NCBI GenBank assembly: GCA_007126995.1
Contig: SLAD01000212.1
Span: 1-8,010 of the forward strand
From: Kiritimatiellia bacterium
GTDB lineage: Bacteria; Verrucomicrobiota; Kiritimatiellia; SLAD01
Direction: 5' to 3'
DNA length: 8,010 bases
The notes below the pieces were generated by a model. It was not told the origin of the DNA. It saw nothing but the letters and a program-made list of their open reading frames with translations, and did not search any database. Below, one piece after another: positions 1 to 5,677 of the stretch. The position numbers were made by a program, and so were the translations under genes. Within the stretch, counting starts at the first letter, position 1, and every line of letters begins with the position of its first letter.

Positions 1-4
1 AGAC

Positions 5-42
5 CAAGGGGCAGCGCTGAAACCACGCACGTACGCCCCTTG
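5..42. other. Long-loop hairpin at the left edge
   Basis: Arms CAAGGGGC (5-12) and GCCCCTTG (35-42) are perfectly complementary over 8 bp, with a 22-nt loop. A second, stronger hairpin starts 3 nt later. The pair could be the 3' end of an upstream transcript or structured RNA that is cut by the window edge. One frame reads TKGQR and stops at 16-18, so the tail of an upstream + strand gene is possible but cannot be confirmed. It does not resemble the 3' end of tmRNA, RNase P RNA or a tRNA. Confidence 0.3.
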
Positions 43-45
43 CTC

Positions 46-79
46 AAGTCAGGCAGGAATGCCTGACTTACGGTTTTTT
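46..79 (+). terminator. Probable Rho-independent terminator of the gene upstream of the window
   Basis: A perfect 10-bp stem (AAGTCAGGCA at 46-55, TGCCTGACTT at 60-69) closes a GGAA tetraloop of the GNRA type. After the spacer ACGG comes a run of six T (74-79). On the + strand this is terminator-like and would end an upstream transcript before the AsmA-like gene. The 4-nt gap between stem and T-run is longer than ideal. A dispersed hairpin repeat is therefore an alternative reading. Confidence 0.55.
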
Positions 80-139
80 GCGCAAATGCACAAAATCAGA
101 GATGCGCCCGTTTCGTTGTTCCCGATTGATTATTTCACC

Positions 140-177
140 AGGGCAAGATACTTTTCATCTATTGCCCTTTACAGGAG
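140..177 (+). promoter_or_regulatory. Leader hairpin and ribosome binding site of the AsmA-like gene
   Basis: AGGGCAA (140-146) pairs perfectly with TTGCCCT (162-168). Inside the 15-nt loop, GAT (147-149) can pair with ATC (157-159). The Shine-Dalgarno sequence AGGAG (173-177) follows 4 nt after the stem and lies 4 nt before the ATG at 182. That ribosome binding site decides the start codon. A weak promoter is possible (TTGATT at 126-131 with GATACT at 147-152), but its spacing is short and it is not claimed separately. If transcribed, the hairpin could affect ribosome access. Confidence 0.4.
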
Positions 178-181
178 TCCT

Positions 182-3100
182 ATGAAGATCATCAAATACT
201 TGTTCGTTTTTGTGCTCGTTGTGATCGTGCTCGTGGCCGGCCTGATCACCTTCGCACTCACCAGCGCGGGCTTCCAAACCCGCCTCGCCAAACGCTTCGC
301 ACCTGAAGAGGTTTCCTTCGAGCGCGTCCATTTAGGCCTGAGCGGGGTGCAAGTGGACCAGCTCCGCGTCGAGCAGGAGGATACACTGATCGAGCTCGAG
401 CGACTCAGCGGTCAGTTCTCCCTCTTCCAAACCATCTTTCGCCGACACCTGCACATTCGCGAAGCGGTGATCACCGGTCTCGTCATCGACCTCTCACAAC
501 ACGTGGTTCCGGAGACCGAAGTCCCGCTGCCACCCGATTACGAGATTGAGCGTCCTCCCCCTCCAACCGAGCGGCCTCGCCCCGTCCCGGAGCGTGTGCC
601 ACCCGAGGACGTGGTTGAGCCGCTTTTCGATGGACTCTTTCGCGAAGTGCTGGATTGGCCGCCCTTAACGATTGATCTCCTGCAAATGGATGCGCGCATC
701 CTGTTGCCGGGCGGCGACCAAGCGTTGGCACTGACGTTGGCGGGCAGCGACATCCACGCCGCGGGTACGCCCACCTTGCTATTGACCGCGGTTTACGAAG
801 ACCACAGCGAAGATACGCCGCTGCCCGAGGCGACGCTGAACAAAGAAATCGCTATTCTGCTGTCGGAGTCGGCCCAAGTGACCGGGCTGACCGTGAAAGG
901 CGATGCGACAAGCACGGTCATCGTAGAAGAACAGCGCCAACGTATAGCCGCCGACTTGGACATCGCCTTGCGCCAACTCACTGACGCGTCCGGCGAAGTC
1001 TACACCGTACAATTGTCTCTCACCGACGATTCGGGAACGACAACGGAATGGCTGTCCCTGGGCGCTAAGTACGATTATGGCAGCCATGACCTGAGCGGAA
1101 ACTGGCGCATCAGCGCGGATACGGGTGCCTTTGAAAGCGTGTTGGCTGCGCATTTGAACGGGGCCCGCATGAACCTGCAATCCGAAGCCGAATTTTCATT
1201 CAACACGCTCACCGAGGCGGCCAACATTGCGGGGACACTCTCGGCAGCGGCCGCAGGCCTGGACCAATTCCGGGAGGAATTGGCCACAATGCCCACCGCA
1301 CGGGTGGAAGCCACTTTCGCCTTGGGCGGTGACCTGCAGAGCATCTTGATCAACGCCTTGCAAGCCCACCTCTCCGCGCCTGAAGAGGATCGTTTGATTT
1401 TCGTGCACGCGGAGCAGCCCTTCGGTTTCGATCTGGAAAACCAAGCGCCAATCTTCCAAGACCCCGATGCGCCTTTGGCGCGAATCACCTTGGCCGGATT
1501 TCCCACGGAACTGGTGAACAGCTTGGTGCCGGACATCGATTTCTCACTCACCCAGCTTTCCGGCGAACTCCTGCTGACGGCCGCCGAGGACACGATGTCG
1601 ATCGAGACGAGCGATCCGCTGCGGGTGAAGGACTTGTCGCTCGCACAAGAAGGACAAGCGCTGATTGACCAGCTCTCCCTCAGTCTCGCGATGCGCGCCA
1701 GCTATGCAGGGGACGAACTGCAGTTCACCGTTACCGATTTGGAGCTGTATCAGGTTGACCACGCGCTGCTCGCCCTATCCGCCAATGGCACGATACAGGA
1801 TTTAGAGGCAGACGCGCCAATGATGGACCTGAAGTTACAGTGGACGGGTGACTTGGCCGCCCTGCTGGAGCAGCCCGCTGCGGAACCTTTCCGTAATCTC
1901 TCGCGCGGCCGATTCGAGGGCGAGCTGGCCCTGAACGGCAGCCCGGATGATTTGGTCATCGATGCCGGCATCACCTTGGCAGACCTTATTCGTGCCGCAG
2001 ATGAGGCGCCGCTCGATCATTTGCGTCTGCAGGCCGATGTCCGATTGAGTGAAGGGAACCGGATCAAGGCCAATACGCCGATTACCGTTCGACATCTGGA
2101 TCAGACCACCTCGCTCACGCTCGATACAGACCTGGAATTGCTAGCGGACGAGGCCGGCATCAAGGTCGCGATGCAGGGAACCGGTGAGACCGTGTGGCTA
2201 GAGCACTTCCTTTATCTTGGCGAAGCCTTCCAAAACCCGGCCTTTGTGGATCCGGATCAGCCCGTCGTGGTGCAAGATGAACCCGCCCCGACACCAACCG
2301 ATGAACCGGACGACCCCGCGCCGCCCCCGCGCGATGAGGAACGGCCGCCGCGCGATCCCGTGGATCCCGATGATGCGCCGGTCGTGGTGCCGACCCCGCT
2401 TTGGGCGGGCGTTTGGTTAAATGCAAACCTGGTAATCGAAACCTTGCAGATTCCCGACCAGCCGGCATTGCATGACGTCGAGGCCGTGGTCGTGATCGAC
2501 GAAGACGAAGTTACGCTGGAACGAGTTCATGTGCGGATTGGGGATAGTCCCGTCGACCTGTCCGGCTCCCTCACTTTTCACGCGGATCAGCCGGCGACAT
2601 TGTATCAGCTTTGGACCGATCTCTCCGTGCAGCGTTTCGATGTCGGGGCCTATTTGCTGGAGGTCGAACCGGCGCAAACGCCCGCATTCGAAGGTGTCGT
2701 CAGTGTGTCCGGCCACTTGGAGGGAGGCGCGCCTGATCTGGACACACTGGCCGAGCGACTGGTCGGGAATTTTTCGATCAAAGCGGAGTCGGCCATCGTG
2801 CGGGCGTTCAGGCAACGGGGCGTGAGTCGTGCCATGGATGCCGCTACGGCTGCTTCGCGTATCGGAGATTTGGTTAGTGGCCGACAAGATATCGATGTAG
2901 TGGCGGAGATTGTGGAATATTTCCGGGAAATTAAGTTTGATGAAATCGCCATCGATGCTCGCCGCAATCCTGACCTGAGCGTGGACATCACCCAACTGCT
3001 GTTGCGAAATCGCGAGCTGTTAATGGAGGGCAGCGGCCACATCGGACACGAACCGGATCGCTCCTTTCATCAGCAACCGATGGCATTGAATCTGGATATC

Positions 3101-3364
3101 GGCACGCGCGAGCCGTTGGACCGCTTGTTCGACTCGCTGCGCCTGCTGCAAGCGGAACCCGGCGAGCACGGCTACCGGATGCTGAATCGCTCCGTGGAAG
3201 TGTCCGGCAACATCGGCGAACCGGATGCGCGTCCCCTGTGGGTGATCATTCTCGATGCAGGCGCACGGCGTTTAGTGCCGGATACGCGCTCTCGGCCAGC
3301 CGACGAGGAAGAGCCGTCGGATCGACGTCCCTCAAGGCTCGACCGCCTCCAGCAATTCCTGTAG
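182..3364 (+). CDS. AsmA/YhdP-like membrane-anchored envelope protein (1060 aa)
   Basis: Residues 5-27 form one hydrophobic segment after a short basic start (MKIIKY), a signal anchor that leaves the bulk in the periplasm. The rest is long, with alternating polar and hydrophobic strands and repeated phrases of the type 'L.L.G.I.D', as in AsmA-superfamily (AsmA, TamB, YhdP) proteins, which form long lipid-binding beta-grooves and are implicated in phospholipid transport and outer-membrane assembly. Two proline/acid-rich linkers interrupt the fold, at about 110-141 and 693-740. The part from about residue 850 to 1020 resembles the AsmA C-terminal region. The tail from about 1028 is charged and ends in a short amphipathic stretch. 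The ATG at 182 has AGGAG at 173-177 and sits directly before the membrane segment. The in-frame ATG at 59 lies in the terminator loop and is unlikely. Superfamily membership is inferred from composition and pattern; the exact subfamily and cargo are unknown. Confidence 0.75.
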   Translation: MKIIKYLFVFVLVVIVLVAGLITFALTSAGFQTRLAKRFAPEEVSFERVHLGLSGVQVDQLRVEQEDTLIELERLSGQFSLFQTIFRRHLHIREAVITGLVIDLSQHVVPETEVPLPPDYEIERPPPPTERPRPVPERVPPEDVVEPLFDGLFREVLDWPPLTIDLLQMDARILLPGGDQALALTLAGSDIHAAGTPTLLLTAVYEDHSEDTPLPEATLNKEIAILLSESAQVTGLTVKGDATSTVIVEEQRQRIAADLDIALRQLTDASGEVYTVQLSLTDDSGTTTEWLSLGAKYDYGSHDLSGNWRISADTGAFESVLAAHLNGARMNLQSEAEFSFNTLTEAANIAGTLSAAAAGLDQFREELATMPTARVEATFALGGDLQSILINALQAHLSAPEEDRLIFVHAEQPFGFDLENQAPIFQDPDAPLARITLAGFPTELVNSLVPDIDFSLTQLSGELLLTAAEDTMSIETSDPLRVKDLSLAQEGQALIDQLSLSLAMRASYAGDELQFTVTDLELYQVDHALLALSANGTIQDLEADAPMMDLKLQWTGDLAALLEQPAAEPFRNLSRGRFEGELALNGSPDDLVIDAGITLADLIRAADEAPLDHLRLQADVRLSEGNRIKANTPITVRHLDQTTSLTLDTDLELLADEAGIKVAMQGTGETVWLEHFLYLGEAFQNPAFVDPDQPVVVQDEPAPTPTDEPDDPAPPPRDEERPPRDPVDPDDAPVVVPTPLWAGVWLNANLVIETLQIPDQPALHDVEAVVVIDEDEVTLERVHVRIGDSPVDLSGSLTFHADQPATLYQLWTDLSVQRFDVGAYLLEVEPAQTPAFEGVVSVSGHLEGGAPDLDTLAERLVGNFSIKAESAIVRAFRQRGVSRAMDAATAASRIGDLVSGRQDIDVVAEIVEYFREIKFDEIAIDARRNPDLSVDITQLLLRNRELLMEGSGHIGHEPDRSFHQQPMALNLDIGTREPLDRLFDSLRLLQAEPGEHGYRMLNRSVEVSGNIGEPDARPLWVIILDAGARRLVPDTRSRPADEEEPSDRRPSRLDRLQQFL

Positions 3365-3374
3365 CCTGCTCTGC

Positions 3375-3992
3375 ATGTCAGCGAAACCGATCTATCTCTG
3401 GTTCGATCTCGAGTTCACGGACTTGGATCCGAACAAGGCGCAGATGCTGCAAGTTGCCGCCCTGCTCACCGACGTGCATTTGCAGCCGCTTAAATCCGAT
3501 GACCCCGGCCTCAATATCAGCGTGGCCCTCGCAGCAGACGCACCGGTGTCGGCCTGGGTGGAGGAGAATCTGGCGGATTTGGTGGCGCTGTGTCGCTCCG
3601 ACAAGGCGACGCCGACGGATCAGGTCGAAGCCATGCTGCTCGATTATCTCAGCAGTCAGGTGGGGACCATGGCCGAGGATATTCAAGAGCGGCCGGTCTT
3701 GTCGGGCAACAGCGTGCATAACGACTGGCGCTTGGCCGCCATGCATTATCCGAAGCTGATCGCACAGCTCAACTATCGCCTCCTCGACGTCTCCACGCTC
3801 AAGCAACAATGGCTGGGCTGGCTGGAGCGACCGGAATTCGAAAAAGAGAATGCCACGCTCGTCGCCGAGCACCTGCCCTTCCAACACCTGCCCCTGGAAG
3901 GTCGGCGCCACGACGCGCTGTACGACGTGCTGGCTTCGATTGCCGAGCTCAACTTCTATCGTCAAAATATGTTGATGCCGCCAATGGCGTGA
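3375..3992 (+). CDS. orn: Oligoribonuclease-like DEDDh 3'-5' exonuclease (205 aa)
   Basis: This matches oligoribonuclease, which degrades 2- to 5-nt RNA fragments, and linear pGpG in some bacteria, to mononucleotides. Exo I is FDLEFTDLDP with D11 and E13. Exo II is GNSVHND with D117, matching GNSIGQD in E. coli Orn. NYRLLDVSTLK (133-143) matches HYRYLDVSTLK. Exo III is RRHDALYDV with H179 and D184, followed by the family signature SIAELNFYR. All four acidic residues and the histidine are therefore present. At 205 aa it is longer than the approximately 181-aa E. coli enzyme, with extra length between motifs II and III (about 147-175). It starts 10 nt after the stop of the AsmA-like gene with no visible Shine-Dalgarno, so translation is probably coupled. 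A general DEDDh exonuclease is the main alternative, but the Orn-specific blocks make Orn the better call. Confidence 0.85.
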   Translation: MSAKPIYLWFDLEFTDLDPNKAQMLQVAALLTDVHLQPLKSDDPGLNISVALAADAPVSAWVEENLADLVALCRSDKATPTDQVEAMLLDYLSSQVGTMAEDIQERPVLSGNSVHNDWRLAAMHYPKLIAQLNYRLLDVSTLKQQWLGWLERPEFEKENATLVAEHLPFQHLPLEGRRHDALYDVLASIAELNFYRQNMLMPPMA

Positions 3993-3997
3993 CGGGC

Positions 3998-4031
3998 AGA
4001 CAAAGGCGAATGCCCCCAGCAGGCTTGTCTC
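3998..4031 (+). repeat. Family A hairpin repeat, copy 1 (degenerate)
   Basis: This copy begins 6 nt after the orn stop codon. It shares AGACA, AAGGC and AATGCCCCCAGC (4009-4020) and GGCTTGT (4022-4028) with copy 2 at 4196-4230, in direct orientation. The left arm and loop are kept. The right arm that would close the hairpin is replaced by CTCAACTT, so the stem is broken. It looks like a decayed or truncated copy. Confidence 0.6.
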
Positions 4032-4052
4032 AACTTATACCAGTTTCCAATA

Positions 4053-4178
4053 CTTTTCGGTCCATTCTCGGCGGACGCGACGGAGCGCGTCCCTCCGGTT
4101 TGCCCCTGCAGGACGCGGCTTTTCTTTTTTGGCACTGGAGGGGCAACCTCCGTGTTGACCAGAGATTGTACCGAAAAG
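4053..4178. repeat. 126-bp inverted-repeat element carrying two family B hairpins (BIME- or MITE-like)
   Basis: The ends match as inverted repeats at 15 of 17 positions: 4053-4069 starts CTTTTCGGT and 4162-4178 ends ACCGAAAAG. Just inside each end is a hairpin of one design. B1 (4073-4096, reverse orientation) has arms GGACGCG/CGCGTCC. B2 (4137-4160) has arms GGGCAAC/GTTGACC with one mismatch. Read in B2 orientation, both have a GGAG box, then the left arm, the loop CTCCGT and the right arm. The box and loop are conserved while the arms differ but still pair. The 40-bp core between them is T-rich at its end. No coding capacity is seen. The element looks non-autonomous, like a pair of REP sequences or a MITE. 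Confidence 0.65.
4086..4130 (+). terminator. Possible terminator of the asmA-like/orn transcript
   Basis: CGCGTCC (4086-4092) can pair with GGACGCG (4111-4117) across an 18-nt loop. A T-rich run with one C (4119-4130) follows almost at once. This would make a + strand intrinsic terminator about 130 nt after orn. The left arm also belongs to the tighter B1 hairpin (with 4073-4079), so the two structures exclude each other. The long loop keeps confidence modest. Confidence 0.35.
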
Positions 4179-4195
4179 AAATAGCAACGGGTATG

Positions 4196-4238
4196 AGACA
4201 CAAGGCAAATGCCCCCAGCGGGCTTGTCCCGCTGGAGC
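4196..4238 (+). repeat. Family A hairpin repeat, copy 2 (intact)
   Basis: A perfect 8-bp stem is formed by CCAGCGGG (4215-4222) and CCCGCTGG (4228-4235) around the loop CTTGT. The preceding ACAAGGCAAATGCCCC and the following AGC are shared with the other copies. The core resembles REP (repetitive extragenic palindromic) sequences in design. Confidence 0.65.
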
Positions 4239-4283
4239 AAAAGCTTTGATGAGAAGAAGAGCCTGCAAGCCAAGAAATCGAAT

Positions 4284-4317
4284 GGAGCGAGTCTGGCGCT
4301 TCCTCTGCACTCGCTCC
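4284..4317. repeat. 9-bp perfect inverted repeat between family A copies 2 and 3
   Basis: GGAGCGAGT (4284-4292) and ACTCGCTCC (4309-4317) are exact complements with a 16-nt loop. It lies near the midpoint between the oppositely oriented copies A2 and A3. The stretch 4207-4397 can therefore be read as one imperfect palindrome with this hairpin at its tip. Confidence 0.55.
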
Positions 4318-4364
4318 GATCATTTCAGGCGCTTTCCCAAACTTGGCCCGAATCGCAAACTTCC

Positions 4365-4397
4365 GCTCCAGCGAGGCAAGCTCGCTGGGGGCGAAAT
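4365..4397 (-). repeat. Family A hairpin repeat, copy 3 (intact, inverted)
   Basis: CCAGCGAG (4368-4375) pairs with CTCGCTGG (4381-4388) around the loop GCAAG. Read on the - strand it matches copy 2 closely, including GCCCCCAGCG and CGCTGGAGC. The only arm differences from copy 2 are one G to A and the partner C to T, so base pairing is kept. Confidence 0.65.
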
Positions 4398-4455
4398 ACA
4401 CGTTTTGCATCCTCGCCTATCATGGAGAATGTGCAGAACAGGCTGGGCGGCCGAC

Positions 4456-5640
4456 CTAATCCCCACGGGTTAGCACCGCAACCGCTTCAATGTGCGCCGT
4501 CTGCGGGAACATGTCGAAGGGCTGAACCTCTGCCAAGCGGTAGCCCGCAGCATGCAATCTTTTGATATCCCGCGCCAACCGATCCGGCGAACAAGAGACA
4601 TACAGAATCGAGTGCACGGGATTTGCAATGAGTTGTTTCAACACCTCGGGCTGACAGCCGTTGCGCGGCGGATCCAGCAGACACATGGTGTCGCGCCCTT
4701 CCACCTTGGCCAGCACATCCTGTAATCCATGTTCAACCCGTGCCGCGAGCCAGTCAATATGTTGAATCCCCAGCTTGTCGGCATTCCTCCGCCCCGCCCG
4801 CACGGCATCTTGATCGGATTCAATGGCGATGATTCGCTGTACATGCTCGGCCGCGAGCAATCCGAACACGCCTACCCCGGCATAAGCGTCGATCAGCGTA
4901 TCGCAACCGGATAGCTGAATACGTCCGACCAGCCATTCCGCCAACTCTTCGGCTACCGCTTGATTGACCTGAAAGAATGATTGCAGCGGTACTTTGAAGC
5001 GGTGCATCAGCAGCGATTGATTGAGCCAGCGCTTCTCGTCACCGATATCGCAGTGCGCCGTGTCATCGGCATCCACGCGGATCGACAAATCCTGCTCGGC
5101 CGGCAATCCGTCTGGATGCGCTTCGTTCCAGTCTTGCAGGGCGCGAATCAATTCCTCCCGTGCAATCGGACAGTCATCCAACTCAATGCGGTCGTTGTGC
5201 GCCAGCCCGACAAAAGCCGGTTTGCCCGGCCCGTGTAACGTGATGCGAGAACGATACTGCCACGGCTGCGGCGACGGGATAATCGCGTGTACCGGCGGAT
5301 CGGCGACACCGCCGATCCGCTGCAAGAGCGCGTGCACCTGAGCCTCTTTGGCCCGTAGTTGTGCCTCGTAATTCAAGTGCTGATACTGACAACCCGCACA
5401 GCGGGCAAAATGTGGACATATGGGCGTGGTGCGATCAGGGCTGGCTTCCAGCACGCGGCGCGCGTGTCCGCGGGCGAAACGGTCCTTCACGACGCTGATT
5501 TCGACGTCCACCCGCTCGCCCGGAATCGTGAAGGGCACGAAAACCGCTTGGCCCGCGATACGACCGACGCCGGCTCCGCCAAAGGCGAGATCTTCTATTT
5601 GTACGGCATGGATCGTGCCGACCTTCAAATCGCTTTGCAT
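4456..5640 (-). CDS. rlmD: 23S rRNA (uracil-5-)-methyltransferase, RlmD/TrmA family (394 aa)
   Basis: This SAM-dependent enzyme makes m5U in RNA; RlmD acts on U1939 of 23S rRNA (E. coli numbering). Residues 1-66 form a TRAM RNA-binding domain (GGAGVGR, VFVPFTIPGE). The 4Fe-4S cysteines are C75, C81 and C84 (CPHFARCAGC) plus C157. The RNA contact motif FFQVNQ is at 222-227, the SAM loop DAYAGVGVFG at 251-260, and the acidic strand end AIESD at 272-276. DPPRNGC is at 323-329, the nucleophile is C350 in YVSCSPDRLARD, and the general base is E385 in HIEAVAVL. All key residues are present. At 394 aa it is somewhat shorter than E. coli RlmD (about 433). RlmC, TrmA or the dual RlmCD are alternatives; TRAM plus the Fe-S cluster argues against TrmA. 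A possible - strand -10 box, TATACT (5702-5697), lies inside the divergent gene. Confidence 0.88.
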   Translation of the reverse strand: MQSDLKVGTIHAVQIEDLAFGGAGVGRIAGQAVFVPFTIPGERVDVEISVVKDRFARGHARRVLEASPDRTTPICPHFARCAGCQYQHLNYEAQLRAKEAQVHALLQRIGGVADPPVHAIIPSPQPWQYRSRITLHGPGKPAFVGLAHNDRIELDDCPIAREELIRALQDWNEAHPDGLPAEQDLSIRVDADDTAHCDIGDEKRWLNQSLLMHRFKVPLQSFFQVNQAVAEELAEWLVGRIQLSGCDTLIDAYAGVGVFGLLAAEHVQRIIAIESDQDAVRAGRRNADKLGIQHIDWLAARVEHGLQDVLAKVEGRDTMCLLDPPRNGCQPEVLKQLIANPVHSILYVSCSPDRLARDIKRLHAAGYRLAEVQPFDMFPQTAHIEAVAVLTRGD

Positions 5641-5677
5641 ATTGCTCTGTGTCCCCTATTCCGCTAGGTTCGCGCCC
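5641..5677. promoter_or_regulatory. 37-bp divergent intergenic gap between rlmD and rlmB-like genes
   Basis: Only 37 bp separate the two start codons, too little for two complete non-overlapping promoters and leaders. Any promoter for one gene must lie partly inside the other's coding region or overlap the opposite promoter. No strong -35/-10 pair is visible here. TTGCAT (5635-5640) with TATTCC (5657-5662) toward the + strand is weak. AGG at 5666-5668 may serve as the ribosome binding site for the + gene, and AGGGG (5658-5654 on the - strand) is distant for the - gene. Confidence 0.3.

Larger units (their letters stand above)
3993..4455. other. Non-coding convergent intergenic region filled with hairpin repeats
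   Basis: The 463 bp between the convergent orn and rlmD genes hold no convincing gene. Open frames exist on both strands, but they run through inverted repeats, lack ribosome binding sites and show no recognisable protein pattern. The content is almost all repeat. There are three copies of hairpin family A (3998-4031, 4196-4238, 4365-4397 inverted), one 126-bp inverted-repeat element with two family B hairpins (4053-4178), and a central 9-bp inverted repeat (4284-4317). A T-rich run (4119-4130) may end the asmA-like/orn transcript. Confidence 0.75.

Noticed and set aside
59..181. N-terminal extension of the AsmA-like protein from ATG 59
   Set aside because: ATG 59 lies at the loop edge of the terminator hairpin, has no proper ribosome binding site, and would put about 41 residues before a clear signal anchor. 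ATG 182 has AGGAG at the right place.
2417..2995. Antisense open frame of 192 codons opposite the AsmA-like gene
   Set aside because: No ribosome binding site or recognisable domain; explained by codon bias of the sense gene.
3238..3759. Frame of 173 codons overlapping the AsmA-like end and orn
   Set aside because: It is out of frame with both well-supported genes and gives an Arg/Cys/Trp-rich sequence typical of shadow frames.
3378..3965. Antisense open frame of 195 codons opposite orn
   Set aside because: Orn has all its catalytic motifs on the + strand; the antisense product shows no family pattern. Long antisense frames are common in GC-rich genes.
3998..4397. Possible CRISPR array from the repeated GCCCCCAGC units
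   Set aside because: Copies are only three, unevenly spaced, in mixed orientation and diverged; no regular spacers and no cas gene nearby.
3809..4473. Several open frames of 75-146 codons on both strands across the intergenic region
   Set aside because: They read through inverted repeats, overlap each other on opposite strands, lack ribosome binding sites and show no recognisable protein pattern.
5420..5677. Upstream extension of the RlmB-like frame
   Set aside because: This part is antisense to the 5' end of rlmD; the homologous N-terminus (YGINPAFEV) begins just after ATG 5678.
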